Both the position numbers and the translations under genes were made by a program. Source: Candidatus Thorarchaeota archaeon (GTDB taxonomy: Archaea; Asgardarchaeota; Thorarchaeia; Thorarchaeales; Thorarchaeaceae). Taken from it: a DNA stretch of 14,977 nucleotides. Position 1 is the stretch's first letter. Each line of letters begins with the position of its first letter. The notes beneath the pieces were generated by a model. It had not been told where the DNA came from, made no database searches, and was given only the letters and a program-made list of their open reading frames with translations. Of this stretch, positions 1 to 7,063 are shown piece after piece. The stretch is taken from assembly GCA_016840825.1 (NCBI GenBank), contig JAEORN010000141.1, forward strand, positions 1 through 14,977, written 5' to 3'.

Positions 1-326
1 ACAGGAGCTAGATTAATGACTGTTCGTTTTAGAGTGCTAGATGGATTCACGTACTTCACATAGCCTAATACCACCTGGTCTCCTTCTACTGAGATATTTA
101 TTGGCTTGAATTCAACAATTTCGGTCCCTGTGAAAACACATCCTAAGGCATGCGATGATTCGTGGAGTGCAACACCAGGTCCTACAAGACCATACCATGC
201 TCTTGATCCAGGTTTTCTCGTAGCCTGTAATGCTATTTGAGATAATCTTTCTAGTAGCCAACCAAGTCCCCATACTACAAAGAATAGTATGAAACCAATT
301 AGGACAATTGTGAAGTACGCATTCAT
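1..326 (-). CDS. Membrane metalloprotease, HExxH (M50-like), C-terminus cut by window edge
   Basis: Reading the minus strand from the ATG at 326 gives 108 codons that run off the left edge. The first 27 residues form one hydrophobic segment. After a short basic stretch comes an HESSH motif (H55, E56, H59) within VALHESSHALG. HExxH is the zinc-binding and catalytic motif of membrane metallopeptidases, and its place just after a transmembrane segment resembles M50 (site-2 protease-like) proteins, which cleave substrates in or near the membrane. The later residues needed for a firm family call (third zinc ligand, further helices) lie outside the window. Only 18 nt separate it from the coiled-coil gene upstream, so the two are probably co-transcribed. 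The open frame and motif are seen; protease activity and the exact family are inferred. Confidence 0.6.
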   Translation of the reverse strand, partial: MNAYFTIVLIGFILFFVVWGLGWLLERLSQIALQATRKPGSRAWYGLVGPGVALHESSHALGCVFTGTEIVEFKPINISVEGDQVVLGYVKYVNPSSTLKRTVINLAP

Positions 327-344
327 CTAATCACCACGCTAATT

Positions 345-824
345 CTAGTCAATACCAAGTTCGCGTTTCTTTTCTTCCTCGACCTTGTCTACTTCTTTGG
401 CTTTGAGTTTCTCCATCTCTTTCGCCTTTTCCTTCTTAGCCTTATCGACCAACTTTCGTTTATCTTTCTCGATTTCGTCAATTCGTTTTATCTTGGTCTT
501 TTCAGCGTTCTTTATACGTGCCCTGAGACCATCCACTCTCTTTTGAGCAGTAGACACTTCTTTATTCTTACCGCCTGCTGCTTTCTTATATCTTCGATCT
601 GATTCCTTCCAAGAGGTTTCTGCTTCTCTAGCTCTTTTTCGAAGCCCTTCATAGGTTTCAAGCTTTGATTTTGCGTCACTTCTTAATCGTTCGATCTCCC
701 CGTCCAAGCGTGCTCCGATACCAGATAGTTCAGATTCAGCTTGTTGAAGCTCTTGTTTGAACTTCATAATATCCGAGTCGATCTTCCGTATCCTCTTATC
801 ATCTGAGTATTCTGAATCCGACAT
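345..824 (-). CDS. Charged coiled-coil protein of unknown function
   Basis: The 159-residue product is almost entirely helical and very rich in Lys, Glu, Arg and Asp, with no membrane segment or signal peptide. Residues about 12-75 and 88-155 show heptad-like spacing of Leu/Ile/Val among charged residues, which indicates two long coiled-coil segments separated near a Gly-Gly (about 84-85). The last 50 residues are dominated by Lys and Glu repeats. It is most likely a cytoplasmic self-associating or scaffolding protein. The start at the ATG at 824 has a TATA-like box about 31 nt upstream. It precedes the HExxH membrane protease gene by 18 nt, so it could be a partner of that protein, but this is only context. 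No specific family is recognised. Confidence 0.75.
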   Translation of the reverse strand: MSDSEYSDDKRIRKIDSDIMKFKQELQQAESELSGIGARLDGEIERLRSDAKSKLETYEGLRKRAREAETSWKESDRRYKKAAGGKNKEVSTAQKRVDGLRARIKNAEKTKIKRIDEIEKDKRKLVDKAKKEKAKEMEKLKAKEVDKVEEEKKRELGID

Positions 825-831
825 TGTTATC

Positions 832-1482
832 GTGCATTATGAAAGCATCATAGTATATCACTCTTATCCATCGGATATCATTTGTGGGAAACTTGATAAC
901 ACAGCACTTCTATCTGATGTTTTACAGAATAGGGAGAATTCACTCTTGATCACTTACACCAGTGTCCGATACTCGGATTTCTACAATTTCTTTAACGTTA
1001 AAGAGATTCAAAGAATCAAACTAATCAATTCGAATATTATGATTAGCCTAAAGCCGGGCGGATTTCAAGAGTTCATCGATATCCAATTCGAGATAGATAA
1101 AGACGAATTCCTACGAACAGCAACTCTCTTGCTGGATAGAGAATGGGTCGGTGATGAACATAATCTCAATGTCTTTGCCAAGGATATAGCTAAGAGCTTC
1201 ATCAGGGATACAATACATACTGATTTTCAGGAGCAGGTAAGACCCATTGTAGAGATACTGTTCAATGTAAAGGGAGAAGAGGATCACATAATAACACTCG
1301 CGGGAGAAACTCCGCCTTCGATTGATGAAGTTCATGTTCCAGAGTTGCGGAATCTAGTACTAACCTTTGCTGGAATCATGAATTCTTATTCCATTGACTT
1401 TTCTCAGTTCCAGCTTAAGATGGATAACATTCAAGATGATTATCGGAAACGCCTTCGTATCATTATCCTCTATATGCCATAA
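832..1482 (+). CDS. Hypothetical soluble protein
   Basis: The frame is open from an ATG at 757, but that start would overlap the divergent coiled-coil gene by 68 bases. The GTG at 832, 8 bases beyond that gene's start, gives about 216 residues and is preferred. The product has no signal peptide or membrane helix. It appears mixed alpha/beta, with several short hydrophobic strands in the first half and amphipathic helices in the second, and it ends in RLRIIILYMP. I recognise no motif or family. It converges on lplB with a 9-base gap. The start is uncertain because no clear TATA box or SD site precedes 832. That the gene is real is supported by ordinary codon composition and an uninterrupted frame in a stretch with no competing gene. 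Confidence 0.6.
   Translation: MHYESIIVYHSYPSDIICGKLDNTALLSDVLQNRENSLLITYTSVRYSDFYNFFNVKEIQRIKLINSNIMISLKPGGFQEFIDIQFEIDKDEFLRTATLLLDREWVGDEHNLNVFAKDIAKSFIRDTIHTDFQEQVRPIVEILFNVKGEEDHIITLAGETPPSIDEVHVPELRNLVLTFAGIMNSYSIDFSQFQLKMDNIQDDYRKRLRIIILYMP
850..860 (-). promoter_or_regulatory. TATA-like box for the coiled-coil gene
   Basis: Read on the minus strand this is TGATATACTA, centred about 31 nt before the ATG at 824. That spacing predicts a short leader of around 5 nt, as in many archaeal genes. It lies inside the coding region of the divergent plus-strand gene. Position and base composition are seen; promoter function is inferred. Confidence 0.35.
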
Positions 1483-1491
1483 AATATGTCT

Positions 1492-1770
1492 TCAGGATTC
1501 CATTGCCTTCAATATAGCATATACTATATCATTTGGTGTTGCCCCGATGAACTGACAACTCATCTCAGTCATAGTGCTTTCTATTCGATTAAGCAGGTCT
1601 ATTGAATTGATTCTACAGTTGAGTAAATCCTTCTCGATTGAGTGAATACAATCCTCAGGATGGAGGAAGAAATCACCTGTGATTACTACTCTTTTGATTC
1701 GACCATCTTCTTCATCGAGTTTGATCTTGATGAGTTTTCCACCAGGAACTTTATGCGCGAAGAACTTCAA
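1492..1770 (-). CDS. lplB: Lipoate-protein ligase, accessory subunit LplB
   Basis: This is the small C-terminal subunit of the split archaeal lipoate ligase, known from Thermoplasma acidophilum, where both LplA and LplB are needed to activate lipoate and transfer it to carrier domains. The hallmarks are HKVPGGKLIKI near the start and VVITGDFFLHPED about 20 residues later, as in LplB proteins. I start it at a TTG at 1770 because an exceptionally good SD sequence (GAGGTGAT) ends 3 bases before it and overlaps the lplA stop codon. This gives about 92 residues. An ATG at 1797 would give 101 residues but overlaps lplA by 23 bases and lacks such a site. The gene is last in the radical SAM-lplA-lplB operon and converges on the plus-strand gene ending at 1482. 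Confidence 0.88.
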   Translation of the reverse strand: MKFFAHKVPGGKLIKIKLDEEDGRIKRVVITGDFFLHPEDCIHSIEKDLLNCRINSIDLLNRIESTMTEMSCQFIGATPNDIVYAILKAMES

Positions 1771-1773
1771 GAT

Positions 1774-1781
1774 ATCACCTC
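1774..1781 (-). promoter_or_regulatory. Ribosome binding site of lplB, overlapping the lplA stop
   Basis: The minus strand reads GAGGTGAT, a near-full complement of the 16S rRNA 3' end, with 3 bases to the TTG at 1770. The lplA stop codon TGA (1777-1775) is inside it, so translation of the two ligase subunits is probably coupled. This site decides the lplB start. Confidence 0.7.
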
Positions 1782-2491
1782 GAAAAATTCCAGTCATCTG
1801 CTTGATATTTTTGACTTCTCAATTCCTCGACCTTCTCTCGTTCATCATTGCTTAATGACCCTGGAACTAATGCTATATCGAGGGCTTCACTGAATCCATA
1901 TTGAAGGGCTTCTCTCAAATCTTGCAGACTGACACTAGGACCGAGAATACTCCTTACTGAGGTTACCCTTTCTTTGATATCTGAGATCATCTTGTCCGAT
2001 ATTTTCTCTTGAGGTACCTTTAGGACTGTGAACATTAGCTCCACATCCAAGTCGAAAATAGTCGTACCGTGCTGTAATAGACATGAATGGCGACGTGTCT
2101 GTGCATTTCCAGAGATCTTCTTAGTTCCAGAGATAATATCATTGATTGGCTTGAACTCAGATTGAATTCCAAGATACTCCAATCCCTTTATGATTCCTGA
2201 GCAGAGTAGTCTATATGAATCAAGAATATCATCAGGTGCAAGTCGATGTCCTTTGGGCAATATTATACTATATGTGATTTCGCCTTCATAATCATGATAT
2301 ACTGCTCCACCACCAGTGATACGACGAATCACATCAATATTGTTTGCTCTACAATAATCGACATCAACTTCTTCTTGCATACTTTGGAAAGTACCAATAG
2401 AAACTGCAGAAGGATTCCATCTATAGAACCTAAGAGTGGACTGCGATCTGCCCTCCTTAATGGCGAGCATTATTGACTCATCAATTGCCAT
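1775..2491 (-). CDS. lplA: Lipoate-protein ligase, catalytic subunit LplA
   Basis: This is the catalytic (large-domain) part of a split lipoate/octanoate-protein ligase. It adenylates the fatty acid and transfers it to a lysine on E2 or H-protein domains. Seen motifs: RRITGGGAVYHD at 56-67 (the RRxxGGGxVxHD substrate loop), KKISGNAQ at 124-131, where the Lys before ISG corresponds to the lipoyl-binding lysine of E. coli LplA, and LLQHGTTIFDLD about 138-149. The usual C-terminal domain is absent and is supplied by lplB just downstream. The coordinates start at the first ATG, but the frame stays open upstream to 2548. That extension reads RFLDLSVQDAYHN, which matches the usual LplA N-terminus and contains no ATG, GTG or TTG. 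The real start may therefore be non-canonical (for example ATA at 2542, 7 nt after a GGTGA). Second gene of the operon. Confidence 0.92.
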   Translation of the reverse strand: MAIDESIMLAIKEGRSQSTLRFYRWNPSAVSIGTFQSMQEEVDVDYCRANNIDVIRRITGGGAVYHDYEGEITYSIILPKGHRLAPDDILDSYRLLCSGIIKGLEYLGIQSEFKPINDIISGTKKISGNAQTRRHSCLLQHGTTIFDLDVELMFTVLKVPQEKISDKMISDIKERVTSVRSILGPSVSLQDLREALQYGFSEALDIALVPGSLSNDEREKVEELRSQKYQADDWNFSR

Positions 2492-2543
2492 ATTGTGATA
2501 AGCATCTTGAACTGATAAATCCAGAAATCGAATCTCGTCTATT

Positions 2544-3533
2544 TTAATTCACCAATCCTGCCTCTTCAAGTGCCTCTGATATCTCATCCTCTGTAAGTGG
2601 TCGTGGATAATTATACATTGGCCCTCTAGGTCGCTCGTTATAATATGGTCGGTTACATCCGGGGCATCCAGTAACCTGAAAAGCTGACCCAGTCCCAAGA
2701 AGCTTCCTTATGAGGTCGCTGGGCACCTTAAAATGAATCTTCCCTTGTGAATCTATTGTGACTTCATCCCTTGTTATCTTCTCTCTTGCAATTAGATTCC
2801 GAAGTATCTGAACTCGCCTGTATGTCGACAAATTTGGTTGCTCTCTCTTTTCCAATCTTGTCCCATCTACAGGAGTGAAGGCAAATAAACCAACACGGAC
2901 ATTCATCCTCTTCATATCAAAGAGGAATTCAACTATGTCAGCTTCTGATTCGCCTAAACCTACAATGAGATGAGTTGTTACATTCCCAACGCCAAAAACT
3001 GACTGAGCTTGCTTAATTGCTTCTCTATGGCCCTCCCACGAATAGGAGATATTTCGAGCCTTACCCTTAATCTGATCAAATAGAGGTTTTGTACAAGCAT
3101 CCAAAGCGATACCAATGTTATCTATACCTGAATCTTTGAGTCGTATCATCTCATCCTTTCCTATCGGATGAATGCAAACAGAGATTCTAACCGATTTATT
3201 CCTCTTCGCAATGTTTGCGATATCTATGACATCACTTACCACTTCGGGATAGTTCAATGACTGAATGCATACTCGCTGGAGATCCTCCTGTTTCAATAAC
3301 TTCTCTTTGACATCATCTACTTTGAATAGCGGCCAGCCAATCCTAGAGAGAAGCTCGGGATTCGAATTACTCTCGATTGCTTGTGGGCAGAATGAGCAAT
3401 TTGCGGTACATCCATCAGCATTATATGTCATGATAAAAGCGGTGGTGAAATTATCAGGATACCTTCCACTGTCTAAACCCAGTTTCATTGCAGTTCCTAG
3501 TGATAACCTGACATACTCAACCAATTGAATCAC
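2544..3533 (-). CDS. BioB-like radical SAM protein, probable LipS-type lipoyl synthase subunit
   Basis: The 329-residue protein carries CTANCSFC with C42, C46 and C49 forming the CxxxCxxC site for the [4Fe-4S] cluster that cleaves S-adenosylmethionine. A TIM-barrel-like body follows, with a glycine-rich VGLGESEADIV segment in mid-protein. The C-terminal tail has a CPGC pair (C290, C293) followed by NRPYYNERP, plausible ligands for an auxiliary cluster. Such proteins are often annotated as biotin synthase. In Thermococcus kodakarensis two BioB-like proteins (TK2109 and TK2248, LipS1/LipS2) together act as lipoyl synthase. The position directly before lplA and lplB, with no biotin genes in view, favours lipoyl synthesis. 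I cannot tell which subunit this is, and the second is not in the window. The start is a GTG at 3533 with a TATA-like box 26 nt upstream, suggesting a leaderless first gene. Confidence 0.8.
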   Translation of the reverse strand: MIQLVEYVRLSLGTAMKLGLDSGRYPDNFTTAFIMTYNADGCTANCSFCPQAIESNSNPELLSRIGWPLFKVDDVKEKLLKQEDLQRVCIQSLNYPEVVSDVIDIANIAKRNKSVRISVCIHPIGKDEMIRLKDSGIDNIGIALDACTKPLFDQIKGKARNISYSWEGHREAIKQAQSVFGVGNVTTHLIVGLGESEADIVEFLFDMKRMNVRVGLFAFTPVDGTRLEKREQPNLSTYRRVQILRNLIAREKITRDEVTIDSQGKIHFKVPSDLIRKLLGTGSAFQVTGCPGCNRPYYNERPRGPMYNYPRPLTEDEISEALEEAGLVN

Positions 3534-3554
3534 TTTTTTCTATTGCTATTCACC

Positions 3555-3562
3555 CTTAATAT
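3555..3562 (-). promoter_or_regulatory. TATA-like box of the lipoylation operon
   Basis: The minus strand reads ATATTAAG, centred 26 nt before the GTG at 3533. That is the spacing expected for a leaderless archaeal transcript starting at or next to the start codon. Inferred from sequence and position only. Confidence 0.4.
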
Positions 3563-3598
3563 TGTCGATTGGATAACGTTTCCAAAGCAACAAAGAAC

Positions 3599-3608
3599 TA
3601 TTAATATG
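3599..3608 (+). promoter_or_regulatory. TATA-like box of the small membrane protein gene
   Basis: CTATTAATAT lies about 34 nt before the GTG at 3637, in the 103-base spacer shared with the divergent radical SAM operon. Promoter function is inferred from composition and spacing. Confidence 0.3.
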
Positions 3609-3636
3609 GAAATGCAAAAGCGGTACGTGGTGTAGC

Positions 3637-3969
3637 GTGGTGAAGACTTCACAAAAAGTACGGACTTTTGCAACTGAACAAAAGATGCTATTGTTTACAC
3701 AAATTTCAATCCTGATAGGTCTAGCTGTACAAATAGGGATATTCTTCTCATTGCTAATTTGGGGAAGACCCCCTGCTAATGAAACTGCTCTTGTATTGCA
3801 ATTCTTTGTGACTGCAGCTCTTTGGATATTCACTATTAATTTCAGCACGATTCTCTTTTGGTGGATATCAAGATTGGGTCCATGGACAATTAGTGGAGAA
3901 GAGGAATCACCGAGGAAAAAAAGTACAAGAAAACCTAAGGAAGACACTCAACCTATTAGTAATGAGTAA
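3637..3969 (+). CDS. Small two-helix membrane protein of unknown function
   Basis: About 110 residues. A short basic N-terminus is followed by two hydrophobic helices (about 18-43 and 53-78) with a short loop between them containing RPPANE. The C-terminal tail of about 30 residues is hydrophilic and Lys/Glu-rich, probably cytoplasmic given the surrounding positive charges. No family motif is seen. Two adjacent GTG codons (3637 and 3640) can start it and there is no ATG nearby. The 3' end overlaps the convergent M23-like gene by 14 bases, so the last codons of both genes share DNA. It is divergent from the lipoylation operon and is probably transcribed alone. Confidence 0.6.
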   Translation: MVKTSQKVRTFATEQKMLLFTQISILIGLAVQIGIFFSLLIWGRPPANETALVLQFFVTAALWIFTINFSTILFWWISRLGPWTISGEEESPRKKSTRKPKEDTQPISNE

Positions 3970-4951
3970 ACTCGAGCTTTACTGAATCACCCTCTGCAAG
4001 GGTTGCCAACCATTTGGAGTGCTCTAGAGGAATTACCTTTAATGGAGGTGACTTATTCCCTACAGAGATAGTTGAATAAAGATAGGTGGAGAAACCACGA
4101 ACCGGGTGTCCCTCCAGATTGATTGTATAGGATCTATCTTGGGTAAACAAAATGCTAGAGGGCAGAATTCCTTCCACCAGCCCAATTCGATTCTTTCCAA
4201 TTGATATCTCAGACCTCTTGCTTAGATTTATTCCATGCAGTCCTCCATGAGCATAGTGAGGTATACCTGCATCTAGAATACCTCTCAATTGATCGATTCT
4301 TGCTTCATGCCCTGTATAGTCATCAAGAATTCCATACTCTACGTTTTTCGATGATAATAAAATGAAGTTGGAGGAAATTTGCATAATCTCCCAATCTGCC
4401 TCAAAGATGTGAACTCCAGCGATATCCTTCATGTTATTTTCACCAGAGAGAAAATGATCGAATTCTATGGATTGAGAGGAACGTTTGAAGTCGTCTTTAT
4501 GCATCACTTCAACATGATAATGAGGTCCTGTCCAATAATTGAAATAACGCGATCGCAATAGAGAACCGATATACTCCCCTTCCTCTACACTCTGACCTAC
4601 CTCAACAGTAGGTTTGCAATGTAGGATTCTGAATACGAGGTTCTTATTCTCAGGAACGGCAATTCCTATAGCGTAGTCATAATCAGGAGAATCGAAGTTT
4701 TTTTCACGACCCATTTTGATTCTCTGAATTTTCGATATGGTTCCTGCTATTGGAGCGTACGCAGGACCCTCCCAATCACCATGAGCTGGATAAATATCTA
4801 CAGCAGTATGATTGACATGTCCAATGTATGGGCTATTGAAAAAGGAGAGAGATGCATCGGAAGGAACTGATAAGTCAAATCCCATAATTTTTCCGATGCT
4901 CTTCATCAATGAAATAATCCATCCATGTCTAGATATTTTTCGCAGCATCAT
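3956..4951 (-). CDS. M23 (LytM)-like metallopeptidase domain protein
   Basis: The N-terminal half has the M23 zinc-site pattern: HTAVD (H48, D52), ILHC with H111, and GPHYHVE (H144, H146), matching HxxxD, the mid-domain His and HxH. Between them lies the usual beta-rich core (YAPIAGTISKI about 65-75, VGQSVEEGEYIG about 118-129). M23 enzymes usually cut peptide cross-links of bacterial walls. Archaea lack murein, so the substrate is unknown and may be a protein or polymer. The second half (about 155-331) is beta-rich and unrecognised. No clear signal peptide is visible, which is odd for this family. The ATG at 4951 overlaps the upstream reductase gene by 23 bases; an ATG at 4906 is an alternative. 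It is the last gene of the agmatinase-TrmB-reductase cluster. Confidence 0.75.
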   Translation of the reverse strand: MMLRKISRHGWIISLMKSIGKIMGFDLSVPSDASLSFFNSPYIGHVNHTAVDIYPAHGDWEGPAYAPIAGTISKIQRIKMGREKNFDSPDYDYAIGIAVPENKNLVFRILHCKPTVEVGQSVEEGEYIGSLLRSRYFNYWTGPHYHVEVMHKDDFKRSSQSIEFDHFLSGENNMKDIAGVHIFEADWEIMQISSNFILLSSKNVEYGILDDYTGHEARIDQLRGILDAGIPHYAHGGLHGINLSKRSEISIGKNRIGLVEGILPSSILFTQDRSYTINLEGHPVRGFSTYLYSTISVGNKSPPLKVIPLEHSKWLATLAEGDSVKLEFTHY

Positions 4952-6299
4952 AAATTGGCCAAAGACGACTCTGCCATGCAGAAAGGCCTTCAGGTGACTT
5001 GGGATACTGTGAGTAGACTTCTCTGATGTCCTCCATCAAATGTGCAACCTTCTGAACTCGAAGCAGCAACGGAATATTACCAAATCCAGAAACGAGTCGC
5101 TTAAACTTGTCTCCAGTGCCTATCTTCATCTTTCCTGTCATACTTGTGTCAAGCAAATCACCAGCTTTGATTATCTGCTTCTTGAAGGCAAAATCAATCT
5201 CATCATTTGTTATATTTAGAAGGAACCAACGGAATACATCAAGTGATGCCTGTTTTGAGCCATACATCTCCATATATTTGGGATTATAGGGCCATAGAGC
5301 ATGTATGGATGTATCATTTTTCTCTAATGCGTCTGAGGCTGTTAGTCCAGCAAGAGCACCTCCGAGGATAGATGAGCCTATACCTCCTCCATGAATCGGA
5401 TTTACTTGGCAAGCAGAATCACCAACAAGCATGAAATTATCATCGACCATAGTATCAATTGGTCTTCGAATTGGAGCAACACCGCCACTGCTGTCCAGCT
5501 GTATTAATTTCGTCTGATAGAAATCCCAATTTGGTTCAACGAATTGCTTCATGATATCCTGTGGTTTTCGATGGTCCTTGATTGTCATGACGCCAGCACC
5601 GACATTCACTCGGTTTCTACCTTGGGGAAATATCCAAGTGTATCCCCCAAGAGTTTCCTCCTGATTCCAAAAGATTTCAAGAATGTCAGGTGTTTCGAAA
5701 TCATATTCTGGTGTTTCATAAATGTCCCGCCAAGCGACCATCATATCTTCCTTGTTGATGACTCTCTCAATAGGACTTGTTTCTGGCAACTGCCTTCGTA
5801 ACATACCAGTAGCACCAGTTGCGTCGACAACTATTCTTGCTGTAACATCTCGATCTTTACCATCGCTATCCATAATCCTTAATCCAGAAACCCTTCCGTC
5901 ACTGAAGAGCAGAGTTTTCGCTCTTGTAGAAGCCAATAGCTCCACACCTTCTTTCTCAGCAAGACCAATGAACCATTGACCCATCTTTAGTCGATTGAAT
6001 GACATCCCAGTTGTTGTCGGTCCTTGCATTCTCAAGCGGTGTTCTCTATCTGGTGCAATCAAGTCGATACCATTCACTTGGTATTCAACAATATCTGATG
6101 GAATCTCTGGAAGACCTACTAGTTCTTGTACTTCCTGCACATGGTGGCTACCAAGAGCATCACCACATGTTTTGTCACCAATTTTGTGTTTTTCTTTCCT
6201 GTCTACAAGCAGGACAGAGTGTCCTTTCTTTGCAAGAGTATATGCGGTAGTTGCTCCACCGGTACCTGCTCCTGCAACAATTACATCATAATCGACCAT
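4929..6299 (-). CDS. Geranylgeranyl reductase family FAD-dependent oxidoreductase
   Basis: In archaea this family saturates the double bonds of geranylgeranyl chains of membrane ether lipids, using FAD and a reductant. The 456-residue length fits. An N-terminal FAD-binding fold shows VAGAGTGGATTAYTLAKKG (G10, G12, G15) and D33 at the end of the second strand. KTCGD at 43-47 supplies the family cysteine, VVDATGATG is at about 157-165, YTWIFPQG at 220-227 is the substrate-side signature, and LVGDSACQVNPIHGGGIG at about 291-308 is the second FAD motif. The C-terminal 130 residues are helical. The ATG at 6299 directly follows the stop of the TrmB-type gene, with GAGG 9 nt upstream, so translation is probably coupled. 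A related flavoprotein with another isoprenoid substrate (for example a quinone tail) is possible. Confidence 0.88.
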   Translation of the reverse strand: MVDYDVIVAGAGTGGATTAYTLAKKGHSVLLVDRKEKHKIGDKTCGDALGSHHVQEVQELVGLPEIPSDIVEYQVNGIDLIAPDREHRLRMQGPTTTGMSFNRLKMGQWFIGLAEKEGVELLASTRAKTLLFSDGRVSGLRIMDSDGKDRDVTARIVVDATGATGMLRRQLPETSPIERVINKEDMMVAWRDIYETPEYDFETPDILEIFWNQEETLGGYTWIFPQGRNRVNVGAGVMTIKDHRKPQDIMKQFVEPNWDFYQTKLIQLDSSGGVAPIRRPIDTMVDDNFMLVGDSACQVNPIHGGGIGSSILGGALAGLTASDALEKNDTSIHALWPYNPKYMEMYGSKQASLDVFRWFLLNITNDEIDFAFKKQIIKAGDLLDTSMTGKMKIGTGDKFKRLVSGFGNIPLLLRVQKVAHLMEDIREVYSQYPKSPEGLSAWQSRLWPIYDAAKNI

Positions 6300-7034
6300 C
6301 TAAATCGTCCTCGCATTTTTCCATGTCTGCTCGAGAAAGCCTTCAAATTGTAAGGAAATGAGAGCATTATCAGCCCACCCACAGACACTTAGGTCTGGAA
6401 CTGCGATCATTGCTTCCTTTCCATCGGTTACTAGGTTAATTGCCAACGCATCCTCTTTAATTCTCTGCTGGACCATCCTATCGAGGGTTTCTGATTGAGT
6501 TCCTAGAATTGTTCTGACCCGTACGCCGCGATAAGCTGCTTCCTTAACTGCATCAATCACCATCGTTCCGAGTGTCAATAGATCTGGACCCACGAGCAGT
6601 ATTCTGTCCTCAGCACGATTTATCATGCTAAGAATTTTCGAAACTACATCTTGTCGTCCTCTTATGGTGTAGATTAGAGATGGAATTGCGCCTTGGGTAG
6701 CACGCTCTTCTTGAATTGTTCTCAAACCCTCGATTAATTGATTTACCTTAGTAGAAAGTAAATCCTCTAAGTGATTCAAAGGTGCAAACTGATACTCTCG
6801 AGGTCTACCTTCGTTACTGACAACGAGTCCTCTTGATATCAAACCATCTAATACCGAGTATAGATTTGCGTGATGAATTCCAGTATTCGAATGTAAATCA
6901 GAAACGGTTGCTGATGCTAGTTGATTAAGTGCAATTATCACTGAAGTTTCATGCACTCCAAAGCCAAGGTCTCTGAGAACCTCAGTCACTCTAGATTCAA
7001 CACTATTAATGTTTAAATCACTAGCAAGGCTCAT
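6300..7034 (-). CDS. TrmB-family transcriptional regulator
   Basis: The 244-residue protein has a winged helix-turn-helix at about 20-85, including LNQLASATVSDLHSNTGIHHANLYSVLDGL and the wing GRPREYQF. A helical linker follows (about 87-112), then a C-terminal phospholipase-D-like sensor domain (about 118-244) with IRGRQDVVSKILSMI and RILLVGPDLL. This is the layout of archaeal TrmB-type regulators, which bind small effectors, often sugars, in the C-terminal domain. No catalytic HxK motif is present, as expected for the sensor version. It lies 29 nt after the agmatinase-family gene and touches the reductase gene. A possible own TATA-like box (TTTTAAGT, about 7068-7075) lies just inside the end of the preceding gene. 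It may regulate this cluster, but the target and effector are unknown. Confidence 0.87.
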   Translation of the reverse strand: MSLASDLNINSVESRVTEVLRDLGFGVHETSVIIALNQLASATVSDLHSNTGIHHANLYSVLDGLISRGLVVSNEGRPREYQFAPLNHLEDLLSTKVNQLIEGLRTIQEERATQGAIPSLIYTIRGRQDVVSKILSMINRAEDRILLVGPDLLTLGTMVIDAVKEAAYRGVRVRTILGTQSETLDRMVQQRIKEDALAINLVTDGKEAMIAVPDLSVCGWADNALISLQFEGFLEQTWKNARTI

Positions 7035-7063
7035 CTCGTTTCTAAGCGAATTATGTGTAATTA

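Noticed and set aside
2544..3533. Biotin synthase (BioB) for the radical SAM protein
   Set aside because: The CxxxCxxC motif and barrel fit BioB in general, but the neighbours are lipoate ligase subunits, no biotin gene is nearby, and the CPGC-NRPYYNERP tail is not a BioB feature I know. The lipoyl synthase reading is preferred, not proven.
3546..3947. 133-codon minus-strand frame opposite the small membrane protein
   Set aside because: It covers the promoter spacer of the radical SAM operon and lies antisense to a frame with two clean membrane helices; composition is unlike neighbouring genes.
5544..6353. Several overlapping plus-strand frames opposite the geranylgeranyl-reductase-type gene
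   Set aside because: All are antisense to a gene with clear FAD motifs and show no motif, promoter or SD support of their own.
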